Shown: one piece after another, positions 25,697 through 34,002 of the stretch
Layout: every line of letters starts with the position of its first letter
How positions within the stretch are numbered: the first letter of the stretch is position 1
Source: Candidatus Ornithobacterium hominis
Lineage (GTDB): Bacteria; Bacteroidota; Bacteroidia; Flavobacteriales; Weeksellaceae
DNA length: 64,000 nt
Direction: 5' to 3'
Assembly: GCF_951229915.1 (NCBI RefSeq)
Contig: NZ_OX579588.1
Location: forward strand, 62,001 to 126,000
Translations under genes and position numbers: made by a program
Notes under the pieces: generated by a model
Database searches by the model: none
Told to the model about the DNA's origin: nothing
What the model saw: the letters and a program-made list of their open reading frames with translations, nothing else

Positions 25697-27373
25697 ATGA
25701 AAACAAAATATTATAACATATCAAAAATTACTGGTCTTTTCTTGTTTTTAGCATTATTTTCAATTTCAGCCTGTTTAGGTGACTTTGAAGAAATCAACAG
25801 AAATAAATTAAGACCTACCGAAAAAGAAATAGACTATGATGGCGTTGCTTCTGGAGGCTATTTCACTGATTTCCAAAAAAGAATCATCCCTACAAGAGGG
25901 CGAGGAGAAGGTACTGACAGAATTAACGAATATCAGGTCACTTTAAACTTAGCTTCTGATAGTTGGGCAGGGTATTTTTCTCCAACCCTTAATAAATTTA
26001 ACAACGGGAATAACTTTACCACTTACTACATGATTGTAGGATGGGTAGATTACACTTACACTACCATGTATAGAAATATTGTTAACCCTTGGTTTCAAAT
26101 TAGACAACAAACCCACGAGGTCAAAAAAGACCAAGACGGGAATGTGACTTTCGAGAAAAAAGACATTGTAAATCAAAGCACATATTCCATCGCTCAAATC
26201 ATCAAGATTATGGGATTACATAAAACGACTGATATGTTTGGGCCTTTACCATACAGTAAAGTCGGTTCTGGTTCATTTTTAGTCCCTTATGATTCACAAG
26301 AAGTTATCTACCGTTCATTTTTCAAAGAATTACAAGAAGCTATAGAAACATTGAATATCTATGCTAATAATCAAAGCACCCTACTAAAAAATTATGATGG
26401 TGTTTACCACGGTGATGTGAATAAATGGATGAAATTAGGAAACTCATTGATGCTTAGATTAGCCATGCGTGTGAGATACGCTGATGAAAGTTTAGCAAGA
26501 GAATATGCGAACAAAGCAATTACTAACCCTGGTGGCCTTATCGAAAACGTGGCTGACATTGCAATGCTAAAGTCTGAAGGAAACTTTGAATATGATAATT
26601 CACTAAAACTAATTTCGGATGGCTATAATGACACTCGAATGGGAGCTACCATCCAAACTTATCTCAAAGGCTTCAATGACCCGAGAATTGCTTCTTATTT
26701 CAGAAAAGGAAGTATTAATAATCAAAATGATTATTTTGCATTACGAACTGGAATTCCAATGCCAAATAATGTAAAAGCACACAATGGCTTTTCTCTTCCA
26801 AATATAGAATCAGAAACACCTGTATATTGGTTCAAAGCTTCTGAAACTTATTTTCTAAAAGCTGAAGCAGCCCTTTACGGGTTAATCGGTGGAAATGCAG
26901 AGGAATTCTACAACCAAGGGATTAAGACTTCATTCCAAGAGAATGGCGTAGCTTTAGGTGATTACTTGACAAGAGATGCCTTCCCAGCTTCATTTGAAGA
27001 TCCCCTCAACTCTGCCTACAATGCACCAAGACCAAGTGGTACTAGCAAAAAATGGAGCTCTGCAAGTACTCGAGAGCAACATTTAGAGCAAATTATTACT
27101 CAAAAATATTTAGCTATTTTCCCTGATGGGCAAGAAGCTTGGTCTGAGTGGAGAAGAACGGGGTATCCTAAGCAAATTCTTGTTTTTGAAAATAAAACTA
27201 ACCAAGGAGTTCTTACTGGAAACGGTTCTAACCAAGGAGTTAGAAGATTTCCTTTCCCTCAATCTGAGAAAATTCAAAACACAGAAAACGTTGCTAAAGC
27301 AGGAGCTTTATTAAATGGCCCTGACAATTCAGCGACTAGACTTTGGTGGGATAAAAACCCAAATATTAACTAA
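25697..27373 (+). CDS. SusD-like glycan-binding surface lipoprotein (SusD-like_2 type)
   Basis: A 558-residue lipoprotein partner that lids the SusC barrel and captures glycan. Lipobox FSISAC with Cys26, followed by acidic residues (LGDFEEIN). The opening FEEINRN and the absence of classical RagB spacing place it with the SusD-like_2 group; the helical TPR-like part includes GLHKTTDMFGPLPYSKVG and WMKLGNSLMLRLAMRVRY. The C-terminal ARLWWDKNPNIN-type ending is typical. It follows susC by 11 bp. Confidence 0.93.
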   Translation: MKTKYYNISKITGLFLFLALFSISACLGDFEEINRNKLRPTEKEIDYDGVASGGYFTDFQKRIIPTRGRGEGTDRINEYQVTLNLASDSWAGYFSPTLNKFNNGNNFTTYYMIVGWVDYTYTTMYRNIVNPWFQIRQQTHEVKKDQDGNVTFEKKDIVNQSTYSIAQIIKIMGLHKTTDMFGPLPYSKVGSGSFLVPYDSQEVIYRSFFKELQEAIETLNIYANNQSTLLKNYDGVYHGDVNKWMKLGNSLMLRLAMRVRYADESLAREYANKAITNPGGLIENVADIAMLKSEGNFEYDNSLKLISDGYNDTRMGATIQTYLKGFNDPRIASYFRKGSINNQNDYFALRTGIPMPNNVKAHNGFSLPNIESETPVYWFKASETYFLKAEAALYGLIGGNAEEFYNQGIKTSFQENGVALGDYLTRDAFPASFEDPLNSAYNAPRPSGTSKKWSSASTREQHLEQIITQKYLAIFPDGQEAWSEWRRTGYPKQILVFENKTNQGVLTGNGSNQGVRRFPFPQSEKIQNTENVAKAGALLNGPDNSATRLWWDKNPNIN

Positions 27374-27387
27374 TTAAAATAATATAT

Positions 27388-28554
27388 ATGAAAGCGAAAT
27401 ATTTAATATTATTCATTTTACCTTTTCTGTTTTTCAGCTGTAGTGATTGGACTGAAACAGAGAAAATTGATATCGAAAAAGAACAACCTGCCATTTTAGC
27501 TCAATTAAGAGCGCGTGATATGAAAAAATGGGCAGAAGAAAGAAACCTTCAAAAACAAGAAGATGAAGACACAAAAGCTTATAATGAGCGTATAGCAAAA
27601 ATGTACGATAAGTACTGGGAAAATATTAGAGCTTATAAAAAATCTGACCACCCTATCGTTTACGGTTGGTTTGGCGGATGGAGTGCTACAGAAGGAATTC
27701 CTAAAACTCAACTGGCTAGTTTACCAGACAGTGTTGATGTTGTAGCCATTTGGGGAGGGACAACGCCTTTTGAAGAAGGTAGTGCCAAATGGGCTGATTT
27801 GAAGTACGCACAAGAAGTTAAAGGAATCCGTGTTGTTTTATGTTGGCAAACAGGCACTGCAGGACTTGGTCTACCTGGCACTGTTGAAGGCTTTAATGAA
27901 CGTCATAAAGACAAAAATAACTTAGAAAAAGCTAAACAATACGCTATTGAATTGACCGATTTCATCAAAAAACATAACTTCAACGGTTATGATATCGATT
28001 GGGAACCTCATGTAGGTAACCATAGTGGCTGTGGTAATTTATATTTCGATTGTGAAAACGAATCAGGAGAAGGTAGAAACAGTGCTGCTCCAGCAAAAAT
28101 ATTCATCGAAGAAATGGCCAAAAACTTTGGCCCCAAACAAACCACAGATTATAACCCGAGAGGAACTGGAACTTTATTCATGTTTGACGGTGAGTTAGAT
28201 GATATGGCAAGGAGATTCCCAGAGCACGGCGAATATTTCGATTATTTTGTAGAGCAAAACTATAATAGGGTATCTGAACAATATAGAAACCATATGCCTA
28301 TGATAAAAGATTATGACAAAAGCAAACATTTATTCAGTGATGAATTTGAGAAAGCAGGAGCCAAAGGTGGAGTTTGCCATCAAGTAAATGGTTTATCTTG
28401 TGCAGAACAAAAAGCTCATTTTGTGAAACGAAACGGCTATGGTGGCTGGGCAGCCTATCATATAGAATTAGAACAAGAGGCTAATTATAAATATACTCGA
28501 AAGGTAATCAGAATTCTTAACCCAAGAGATATTTACAATAATTTCTTACCCTAA
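27388..28554 (+). CDS. GH18 endo-beta-N-acetylglucosaminidase, surface lipoprotein
   Basis: A 388-residue lipoprotein (lipobox LFFSC, Cys18, then acidic SDWTETE). The GH18 catalytic signature is FNGYDIDWEP: Asp202, Asp204 and Glu206, Glu206 being the acid and Asp204 helping the substrate-assisted mechanism. Within SusCD loci with DUF1735/LamG lipoproteins, GH18 members cut the chitobiose core of N-glycans (EndoF/EndoBT-like) rather than chitin; no chitin-binding domain is visible. Whether it prefers high-mannose or complex glycans cannot be read from sequence. Confidence 0.9.
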   Translation: MKAKYLILFILPFLFFSCSDWTETEKIDIEKEQPAILAQLRARDMKKWAEERNLQKQEDEDTKAYNERIAKMYDKYWENIRAYKKSDHPIVYGWFGGWSATEGIPKTQLASLPDSVDVVAIWGGTTPFEEGSAKWADLKYAQEVKGIRVVLCWQTGTAGLGLPGTVEGFNERHKDKNNLEKAKQYAIELTDFIKKHNFNGYDIDWEPHVGNHSGCGNLYFDCENESGEGRNSAAPAKIFIEEMAKNFGPKQTTDYNPRGTGTLFMFDGELDDMARRFPEHGEYFDYFVEQNYNRVSEQYRNHMPMIKDYDKSKHLFSDEFEKAGAKGGVCHQVNGLSCAEQKAHFVKRNGYGGWAAYHIELEQEANYKYTRKVIRILNPRDIYNNFLP

Positions 28555-28566
28555 AAATTTTTAAGA

Positions 28567-29781
28567 ATGAAGATGATAAATAATATAATATATTCCTTGG
28601 TCTTCGCACTATTTTATAGTGTGATGGCTTGTCAGGATGATCTCCCTTCACCCCAAGATGCTAAAGCTACAGTGGCTTACATAGATGAGTTTCAGAATAA
28701 AGAAACAATAAGATTCTCTGTAAATGACAACGGTGGGTCTACCAGCCTTACGCCTAGAATTTCACAGCTGAGTAATGGAGAAGCTTACATCATAATAGAA
28801 GCCTCTCAAAAAGTTTTAGACGACTACAACGCTAAAAATAATGCAAATTATAAAATGCTTCCTGAGCATGTCTATAATTTAGTGAATACCAAAACAGGTG
28901 AAAAAGGAAAGTCACTCAAAGTGAATTTAGAGAATAATGATTTTGGAGCCAATATTCGTGTAGAGGTTGGGGATATGCTAGATAAAGAAGGGAACAAATT
29001 ACCCGTAGCTGATAGCTATGCAGTCCCTGTAGCTTTATCAAGCGCTTCTGCAGATCGGTATATTAAAACTTCAGATTCTAGAACAGGTATTCTTATTTTA
29101 GACCGAGAATTTACTACAGGGGTTTTGCGTCTTAAAGGAAGACTTGGAGCTTATATGATAGATGAAGCTAATGACATAAAGTTTAGTGACTTTACTGCTC
29201 AAATTTCTTTCAAAATAGACGATAATGGAAATGGAAGAATTAGAGAAAATACAGGTTTACTGTATCCTAATTCTAGAACCTCAAACGGGAGTTTCTACCA
29301 AACTCTATACGGCAATGGTTTGACCTTATTTACTACCGCAGGAGGAAAAGTTGGACTAAATCAGCCTGAGTTTGAAGAATTTAAATTCGAACCTAATAAA
29401 TGGTATCATCTTTCCATCTCATTTAAGGTAGAAAATGAAATTCCATACTTCCGTTTATACCTCAATGGTAAATTAGCTTATAGCGGCCCATGGACTGGGA
29501 AAATTGAAGACTGGGGTTATGTCTATATGGGAAACAGTAGTTTCAGCGGCTACATTAGAGAACTTAGACTTTGGAACAAAGCTTTGACAGAATCTGAAAT
29601 CAATAGTACGCTCTATTTTGCAAATCCTGATGATGAAAATCTAGTACTTTATATGCCTTTGAATGATGTTACTAAATTTGAAAATGTAGCAACAAAAACC
29701 AAAGGTCTTTACACTTACAAATTAGGTAGTGGCGCAAACAGTGGTAACACTGATTTTAATTCAATAGAAACCTTCCCTTAA
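28567..29781 (+). CDS. DUF1735 plus LamG-like surface glycan-binding lipoprotein, copy A
   Basis: A 404-residue lipoprotein: lipobox SVMAC followed by QDD, an acidic surface-export signal. Residues about 25-190 are DUF1735-like (IRFSVNDNGGSTSLTPRIS and a SYAVPVALSSASAD ending); about 200-400 is a concanavalin A-like LamG domain (KWYHLSISFKVENEIPYFRL, GYIRELRLWNKALTESEI). Similar pairs in Bacteroides N-glycan loci serve as surface glycan-binding proteins; no catalytic motif is seen. Tandem paralogue of the next gene. Confidence 0.87.
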   Translation: MKMINNIIYSLVFALFYSVMACQDDLPSPQDAKATVAYIDEFQNKETIRFSVNDNGGSTSLTPRISQLSNGEAYIIIEASQKVLDDYNAKNNANYKMLPEHVYNLVNTKTGEKGKSLKVNLENNDFGANIRVEVGDMLDKEGNKLPVADSYAVPVALSSASADRYIKTSDSRTGILILDREFTTGVLRLKGRLGAYMIDEANDIKFSDFTAQISFKIDDNGNGRIRENTGLLYPNSRTSNGSFYQTLYGNGLTLFTTAGGKVGLNQPEFEEFKFEPNKWYHLSISFKVENEIPYFRLYLNGKLAYSGPWTGKIEDWGYVYMGNSSFSGYIRELRLWNKALTESEINSTLYFANPDDENLVLYMPLNDVTKFENVATKTKGLYTYKLGSGANSGNTDFNSIETFP

Positions 29782-29793
29782 AAATTTGTAACA

Positions 29794-31002
29794 ATGAAGA
29801 AAATCATAAACTTAAAAATAAATCTTTTAGCCATTGCACTTTTCTTTAGTGCAATGGCTTGTCAAGATGAACTTCCATCTCCCCAAGACGCTAAAGTTAG
29901 CGTTGCCTATATTGATGAGTTACAGAATACAGACGCTGTACGATTCTCGGTAAAAGACAATGGTGGTTCTACCAGCTTTACGCCCAGAATCTCAAACCTG
30001 AGCAAAGGCTCGGCTTTTCTCAAAGTAGAAACGCCACAAGAAGTTTTGGATGCTTATAACAAGAAAAACAATTCTAAATATCAAATGCTGCCCGCCAATG
30101 CTTTTAACCTCATCAATACCAAAACAGGTGAGAAAGGAAAATCTTTGACCCTTCATTTAGATAAAAATGATTTTGGTAGGAACATCAAAGTTGAGGTTGG
30201 CGAGATGGTAGATGCACAAGGAAAGAAGCTACCCGTTTCTACACAATATGCCATTCCCATTGCTTTGACAGAGGCTTCATCAGACGGCTATGTTAATACT
30301 CAAATTGCTAAAACAGGACTTTTGCTACTAGACAGAGAGTTTAAATCCAGCGTTTTAAGGGCAAAAAGAGCAGGTGCCCATAGAGATATTAGAATTAGGC
30401 TGAAAGATGTGTCTAAAGCAGTTGATTATGAGAATTGGACAGCACAATTCTCCGTGAGATTTGCTCAAATGAACGAGAGTGCTGGCTTAGTTTGGCCCAA
30501 CGCCTCAAAGGGAGGGAATCTTTACCAAATTATGTATGGTGCAAGACTAACTTTATTTACCACTGCAGGTGGAAAAGTGGGCTACAATCAGCCAGAATTT
30601 GATAGTTTTAAATTTGAAACCAACAAATGGTATCACTTCGCTATTGTTTTTGAAATGATTAATAATATTCCCTACTTCAAGCAATATGTAAATGGTAAAT
30701 TAGCATATAGCGGACCGTGGACAGGTAAAATTGATTGGTCAACAGGCTTTGCTTTTGCTAGTACAACTTTTGATGGCTATATGAGAGAATTGCGTTTCTG
30801 GGACAGAGCTCTATCTCTATCAGAAATCAATAGCACTACTTACTTTGCAGACCCATCTGCCGAGGGATTGGTGATATATATGCCACTAAACGAAGAAACA
30901 CAATTTGAGAATGTTGCTACAAAAACCAAAGGAAATTACGAAGTAATATTTACAGGAGATAAAGACTTATTAAGTTTTGATAATGAATTTATATTTCCCT
31001 AA
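29794..31002 (+). CDS. DUF1735 plus LamG-like surface glycan-binding lipoprotein, copy B
   Basis: A 402-residue lipoprotein (lipobox SAMAC, then QDE) with the same two domains as copy A. The two align almost end to end, for example CQDELPSPQDAKVSVAYIDE against CQDDLPSPQDAKATVAYIDE, and both carry NGKLAYSGPWTGKI. The most divergent part is the start of the LamG domain (about residues 195-230), where ligand loops would lie. Produced by tandem duplication; probably binds a related but different part of the glycan. Confidence 0.87.
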   Translation: MKKIINLKINLLAIALFFSAMACQDELPSPQDAKVSVAYIDELQNTDAVRFSVKDNGGSTSFTPRISNLSKGSAFLKVETPQEVLDAYNKKNNSKYQMLPANAFNLINTKTGEKGKSLTLHLDKNDFGRNIKVEVGEMVDAQGKKLPVSTQYAIPIALTEASSDGYVNTQIAKTGLLLLDREFKSSVLRAKRAGAHRDIRIRLKDVSKAVDYENWTAQFSVRFAQMNESAGLVWPNASKGGNLYQIMYGARLTLFTTAGGKVGYNQPEFDSFKFETNKWYHFAIVFEMINNIPYFKQYVNGKLAYSGPWTGKIDWSTGFAFASTTFDGYMRELRFWDRALSLSEINSTTYFADPSAEGLVIYMPLNEETQFENVATKTKGNYEVIFTGDKDLLSFDNEFIFP

Positions 31003-31019
31003 CTAAAAATCTATAAACA

Positions 31020-32066
31020 ATGAAAAAAAATATATTAAAATACGCTTGCATCGCATTATTACCTACATTGGCTATCAATAACAGCTGTAATGATGATGAA
31101 ATTGTCGTCGACCGATTTGACGGCTCATATACACCTGAAAAACCAACCAAAGGAGAAAGAAACAACCCCCCACCTGTTAATTTATTAGACACGTATGCTT
31201 TTTTTACAGAAACATCTAGTAATCAATCTATAAAAAAGAAAGTCAAAAAAAATAGTGTTGAAATTCAAGATTTGGAAAACATTTCGTTTGATATTTTCCT
31301 GAATAAAGAAGCAGAAAAAGAACTGCCTTATAGTTTAGAAATTGACAATGAGTGGCTATCATCAAAAGGTTTAAAGGCTTTACCTAGTGACGCTTATGAA
31401 TTGAATTACAATAATAAATTTGAATTAAACCAAAAACAAAACAAAATTACAATCAACTTCAAAGAAGAGATTTTTAAAACCCTAGAAAAGGGCTTATATA
31501 CGTTGCCTTTAAAGCCCGTATTTGAAGATTCCGAAGTTAAGCATTTAGCTGGGAACGATAGATTTATGCTTGAAGTAAATCTTCTTATACAAAGACTTCC
31601 TGATGGGAATAATATCGATAATAGCGATACTAAAACTGAAATTGAAGGTACTTATTCTAATTCAGAAATCACCTTTAGCTCTCCTAATAACAGAAATAAT
31701 TTAGATAAGTTAAACGATGGAAATGCAGTATGGTATACCAATTCAGGAAATGACATCTTAATTGCAAAAATTCCAGGACCAGATGAAATCATAGGAATTA
31801 AATTGTTAACTTATTATAGTAACGATGATGATTCTTATCGAAGATATTCATTAAAACAAGTGAAAATAGAATCTGCTAATGGGGATGATGATGAATATGT
31901 GGAGCAAGGTGTTTTTATAGATTCTGACTATGATCAAGAGGATCTTTATATTAAATTCTCAGAACCTATAGAAGTAGACAGAATAAGATTCTCCGATTTC
32001 TTAAGTCACACTGGTACACGTGAGATTGTTACGATAGTAGGAGTAGAATTTATTTATGCCAATTAA
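31020..32066 (+). CDS. DUF1735 plus F5/8-type C-like lipoprotein
   Basis: A 348-residue exported protein ending the operon. After an N-terminal hydrophobic segment, Cys23 is followed by NDDE, the acidic surface-export pattern, although the lipobox (INNSC) is poor. Residues about 50-195 are DUF1735-like (LENISFDIFLNKEAEKELPY); about 205-348 resemble a discoidin (F5/8 type C) sandwich (LNDGNAVWYTNSGNDILIAK, IEVDRIRFSDF). Probable third glycan-binding protein of the locus; ligand unknown. Confidence 0.78.
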   Translation: MKKNILKYACIALLPTLAINNSCNDDEIVVDRFDGSYTPEKPTKGERNNPPPVNLLDTYAFFTETSSNQSIKKKVKKNSVEIQDLENISFDIFLNKEAEKELPYSLEIDNEWLSSKGLKALPSDAYELNYNNKFELNQKQNKITINFKEEIFKTLEKGLYTLPLKPVFEDSEVKHLAGNDRFMLEVNLLIQRLPDGNNIDNSDTKTEIEGTYSNSEITFSSPNNRNNLDKLNDGNAVWYTNSGNDILIAKIPGPDEIIGIKLLTYYSNDDDSYRRYSLKQVKIESANGDDDEYVEQGVFIDSDYDQEDLYIKFSEPIEVDRIRFSDFLSHTGTREIVTIVGVEFIYAN

Positions 32067-32100
32067 ATTTTATCAATAAAAATCTTAATTAAGTTCTCAT

Positions 32101-32145
32101 AAAATCCCTGGTTTTAGTTTTTGAAACTGGGGATTTTTAATTTTT
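32101..32145 (+). terminator. terminator of the SusC/D-GH18 operon
   Basis: AAATCCCTGGTTT pairs with AAACTGGGGATTT (two G-T pairs), then TTAATTTTT. Confidence 0.75.
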
Positions 32146-32176
32146 CTAAAAAGGCTTATTTAAATTTTATCTTTAA

Positions 32177-32203
32177 AATTTTTAAAGCCTTAAAAAATTT
32201 TTA
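32177..32203. repeat. T6AAGSCTTA6-type near-palindrome, copy 14
   Basis: AATTTTTAAAGCCTTAAAAA, core 32185-32191, between two terminator hairpins. Confidence 0.75.
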
Positions 32204-32234
32204 AATAAAAAAGCACACCAAAATGATGTGCTTT
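32204..32234 (-). terminator. second terminator-like hairpin
   Basis: AAAGCACA/TGTGCTTT stem around nine bases, with a T-run on the minus strand. Confidence 0.6.
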
Positions 32235-32573
32235 CATCTCTGTGACCACGAAAGAGTCTTTTTTTAATTAAATAAGCCAATTGAATTATTTTCTGGTTTT
32301 AAATAAAATCAAAAAATACTTTTGTAAACGAGACAGTAAGACTCTAATCTTGCGTCAACATTTAATCAAATGTCTTCTATCAATTAACTTAAGTTTGAAT
32401 TATTAACCTGATACCATTACCAGTCTTATGATTTAAAGAATAAACATACAAAAAATGCTTTATTATTCTTAAATTCCATAGAGAAATTAATGAAGAATGA
32501 TTATCAACTTATATTGATGAACAGAATACAATATTATTAATTGACTGAGAACGAATTAAAAAATCTGTTAAAA

Positions 32574-32610
32574 AAAGAAAAAAACAAAAGCCCTAAAAAT
32601 CAGGGCTTTT
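32574..32610 (-). terminator. terminator of the PepSY-like gene
   Basis: Nine-bp stem AAAAGCCCT/AGGGCTTTT, seven-base loop, then TTTTGTTTTTTT on the minus strand. Confidence 0.88.
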
Positions 32611-32665
32611 GCAGTTTAAAAAACACTTAATAAATCACATATTTGCAATGAAAATGTAATGTTAA

Positions 32666-33106
32666 TCAATCAAATCTTATGAATTTCCCTTTGCTATTAA
32701 ATTCAAGTTCCATTCCGTTTGAAAGTTTCACTTCCTGTTTTCCCAAACGGCTTTTTTCAATTTTTATGATTTGAGCATTGGGGAAGTTTTGTTTCACATA
32801 ACTGAGGATACCTTTGGCTATAAATCCTGTTGAAATAGGCGATCTTTTCCCATCAACTTCTACCCATTCGCCGTCTGAGTTAAATTCAATTTCTGAACCA
32901 TCCGTAAATCTTACTTTATAATCAACAGAAAGAAACTCTTTATCCATCACCACATAATCTACCGTGCTTTTTGAGTAATTATCTGAGATGAATTTCTGAG
33001 CCTTTTGAGGTAATCTTTCTTTAGTAATGATTGATTCCTGGGCATTTGCATTAATTCCTGTAAAAAAGAAAATTGCCGTTAAAATTACAATTGCTAAATT
33101 TTTCAT
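32666..33106 (-). CDS. PepSY-like (PF11396-type) exported protein
   Basis: A 146-residue periplasmic protein: signal peptide ending near NANAQ (residue 23), then two tandem PepSY-like repeats, each with a KVRFTDGSEIEFNSDGEWVEVD-type hairpin (shorter second copy: VKLSNGMELEFNSKGKFIRFD). Bacteroidota PepSY-like proteins often accompany two-component or haem/iron genes, but here it stands alone. Function unknown; no enzyme motif. Confidence 0.82.
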   Translation of the reverse strand: MKNLAIVILTAIFFFTGINANAQESIITKERLPQKAQKFISDNYSKSTVDYVVMDKEFLSVDYKVRFTDGSEIEFNSDGEWVEVDGKRSPISTGFIAKGILSYVKQNFPNAQIIKIEKSRLGKQEVKLSNGMELEFNSKGKFIRFD

Positions 33107-33291
33107 TTTAATTTAATTTAATCGATTTCAACACTCACAATTTCTATACCAAAATTTACAATTGATACATATAACATATGATCGCAGAAGTATTAAATTT
33201 TTACAACTGTGCAGTATATCAGCAAAACTTATTTCAGAATTATTATTTTTTAAAGTTTAAATTATTTTAAAAAGCACAAGGAGTTTTTATA

Positions 33292-33825
33292 TTATTTTCT
33301 TTTTTGAGTGAAAGTAACATTTGAATTCTCGGATTCAAAATTAAATCTTTCGGTTTTATATTTCAGAGAATAAGAAACATTCCATTCGTTTCTTTTTTTT
33401 GTCGCCTTAATGTAATTTTTAGGATCATTCATTAAGTAGTGGGCAATGACTTTTTTATCTTTATTAATCACTTCTAGAATAGGCGTAGCTTTTTCTAATT
33501 CCTCGCCAGACCAGTTAACTTGAGTTAAGTTGTTAGGAATTTGAAAGAGAATGCGGTAGGTGTTCTGCTCTAAGTCGTATTTTATGTCGCCGATAGTCTT
33601 AGAAGGGCAGGTTGGCGGAACTGTTTTTATTTCAAAAACCGTGTTTTCCCCTACAGATTTCACCAATTGGTTGGAAACTTTATCGAATTTAAACTTTTGT
33701 GAATCATAAAAATGAGAATAAGTGGTAGGGAACTCACAACGATTAACGACGTTCCCAATTTCGTCATCTGAATTACAACTGATTAATAATAAGGATGTTA
33801 TTGCTAAAAATAGTAATTTTTTCAT
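33292..33825 (-). CDS. hypothetical lipoprotein, probably surface exposed
   Basis: A 177-residue protein I do not recognise. Lipobox LLLISC followed by NSDDE, the acidic pattern linked to surface export in Flavobacteriia. The mature part is predicted mostly beta, has two further cysteines (NRCEFP and PPTCPS) that could form a disulfide, and contains FEIKTVPPTCPSKTIGDI. A strong promoter precedes it (TTTG with TACCTTTG). Separated by 185 bp from the PepSY-like gene, so probably not one operon. Confidence 0.75.
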   Translation of the reverse strand: MKKLLFLAITSLLLISCNSDDEIGNVVNRCEFPTTYSHFYDSQKFKFDKVSNQLVKSVGENTVFEIKTVPPTCPSKTIGDIKYDLEQNTYRILFQIPNNLTQVNWSGEELEKATPILEVINKDKKVIAHYLMNDPKNYIKATKKRNEWNVSYSLKYKTERFNFESENSNVTFTQKRK

Positions 33826-33850
33826 TTTGCTAAAAAATTGAATTATCTTG

Positions 33851-33883
33851 CAAAGGTAGTAAATCTATAAATAAATTAACAAA
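33851..33883 (-). promoter_or_regulatory. promoter of the hypothetical lipoprotein gene
   Basis: On the minus strand TTTG (33880-33883), then TACCTTTG (33851-33858) 21 bases later: the classical Bacteroidota -33/-7 pair, 26 bases before the ATG. Confidence 0.65.
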
Positions 33884-33884
33884 G

Positions 33885-33910
33885 TGATTCATTTTTTAAT
33901 CATATATTTG
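33885..33910 (+). promoter_or_regulatory. possible POT1 promoter with inverted repeat
   Basis: TATATTTG (33903-33910) fits the -7 element. The inverted repeat TGATT-N8-AATCA (33885-33902) sits directly upstream. Confidence 0.35.
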
Positions 33911-33924
33911 TTAGCATTTATTAA

Positions 33925-33950
33925 TTTTTTTTTAAGGCTTAAAAAATTTT
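33925..33950. repeat. T6AAGSCTTA6-type near-palindrome, copy 15
   Basis: Nine T, core AAGGCTT (33934-33940), six A; 53 bases upstream of the first POT gene. Confidence 0.8.
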
Positions 33951-34002
33951 TAATTTTTTTACACAAGGGAATTATTAGGAATGGACAATAAAATTTACGA
34001 AT

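Larger units (their letters stand above)
32067..32665. other. 600-bp intergenic region with terminators and a decayed reading frame
   Basis: Holds three terminator hairpins (listed separately), one motif copy, and between about 32340 and 32585 a plus-strand frame with protein-like sequence broken by stops at 32385, 32409 and 32538 (for example KNALLFLNSIEKLMKNDYQL and LTENELKNLLKKEK). Lysine/asparagine-rich translations are common by chance in AT-rich DNA, so a lost gene is possible but unproven. No RNA gene recognised. Confidence 0.4.
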
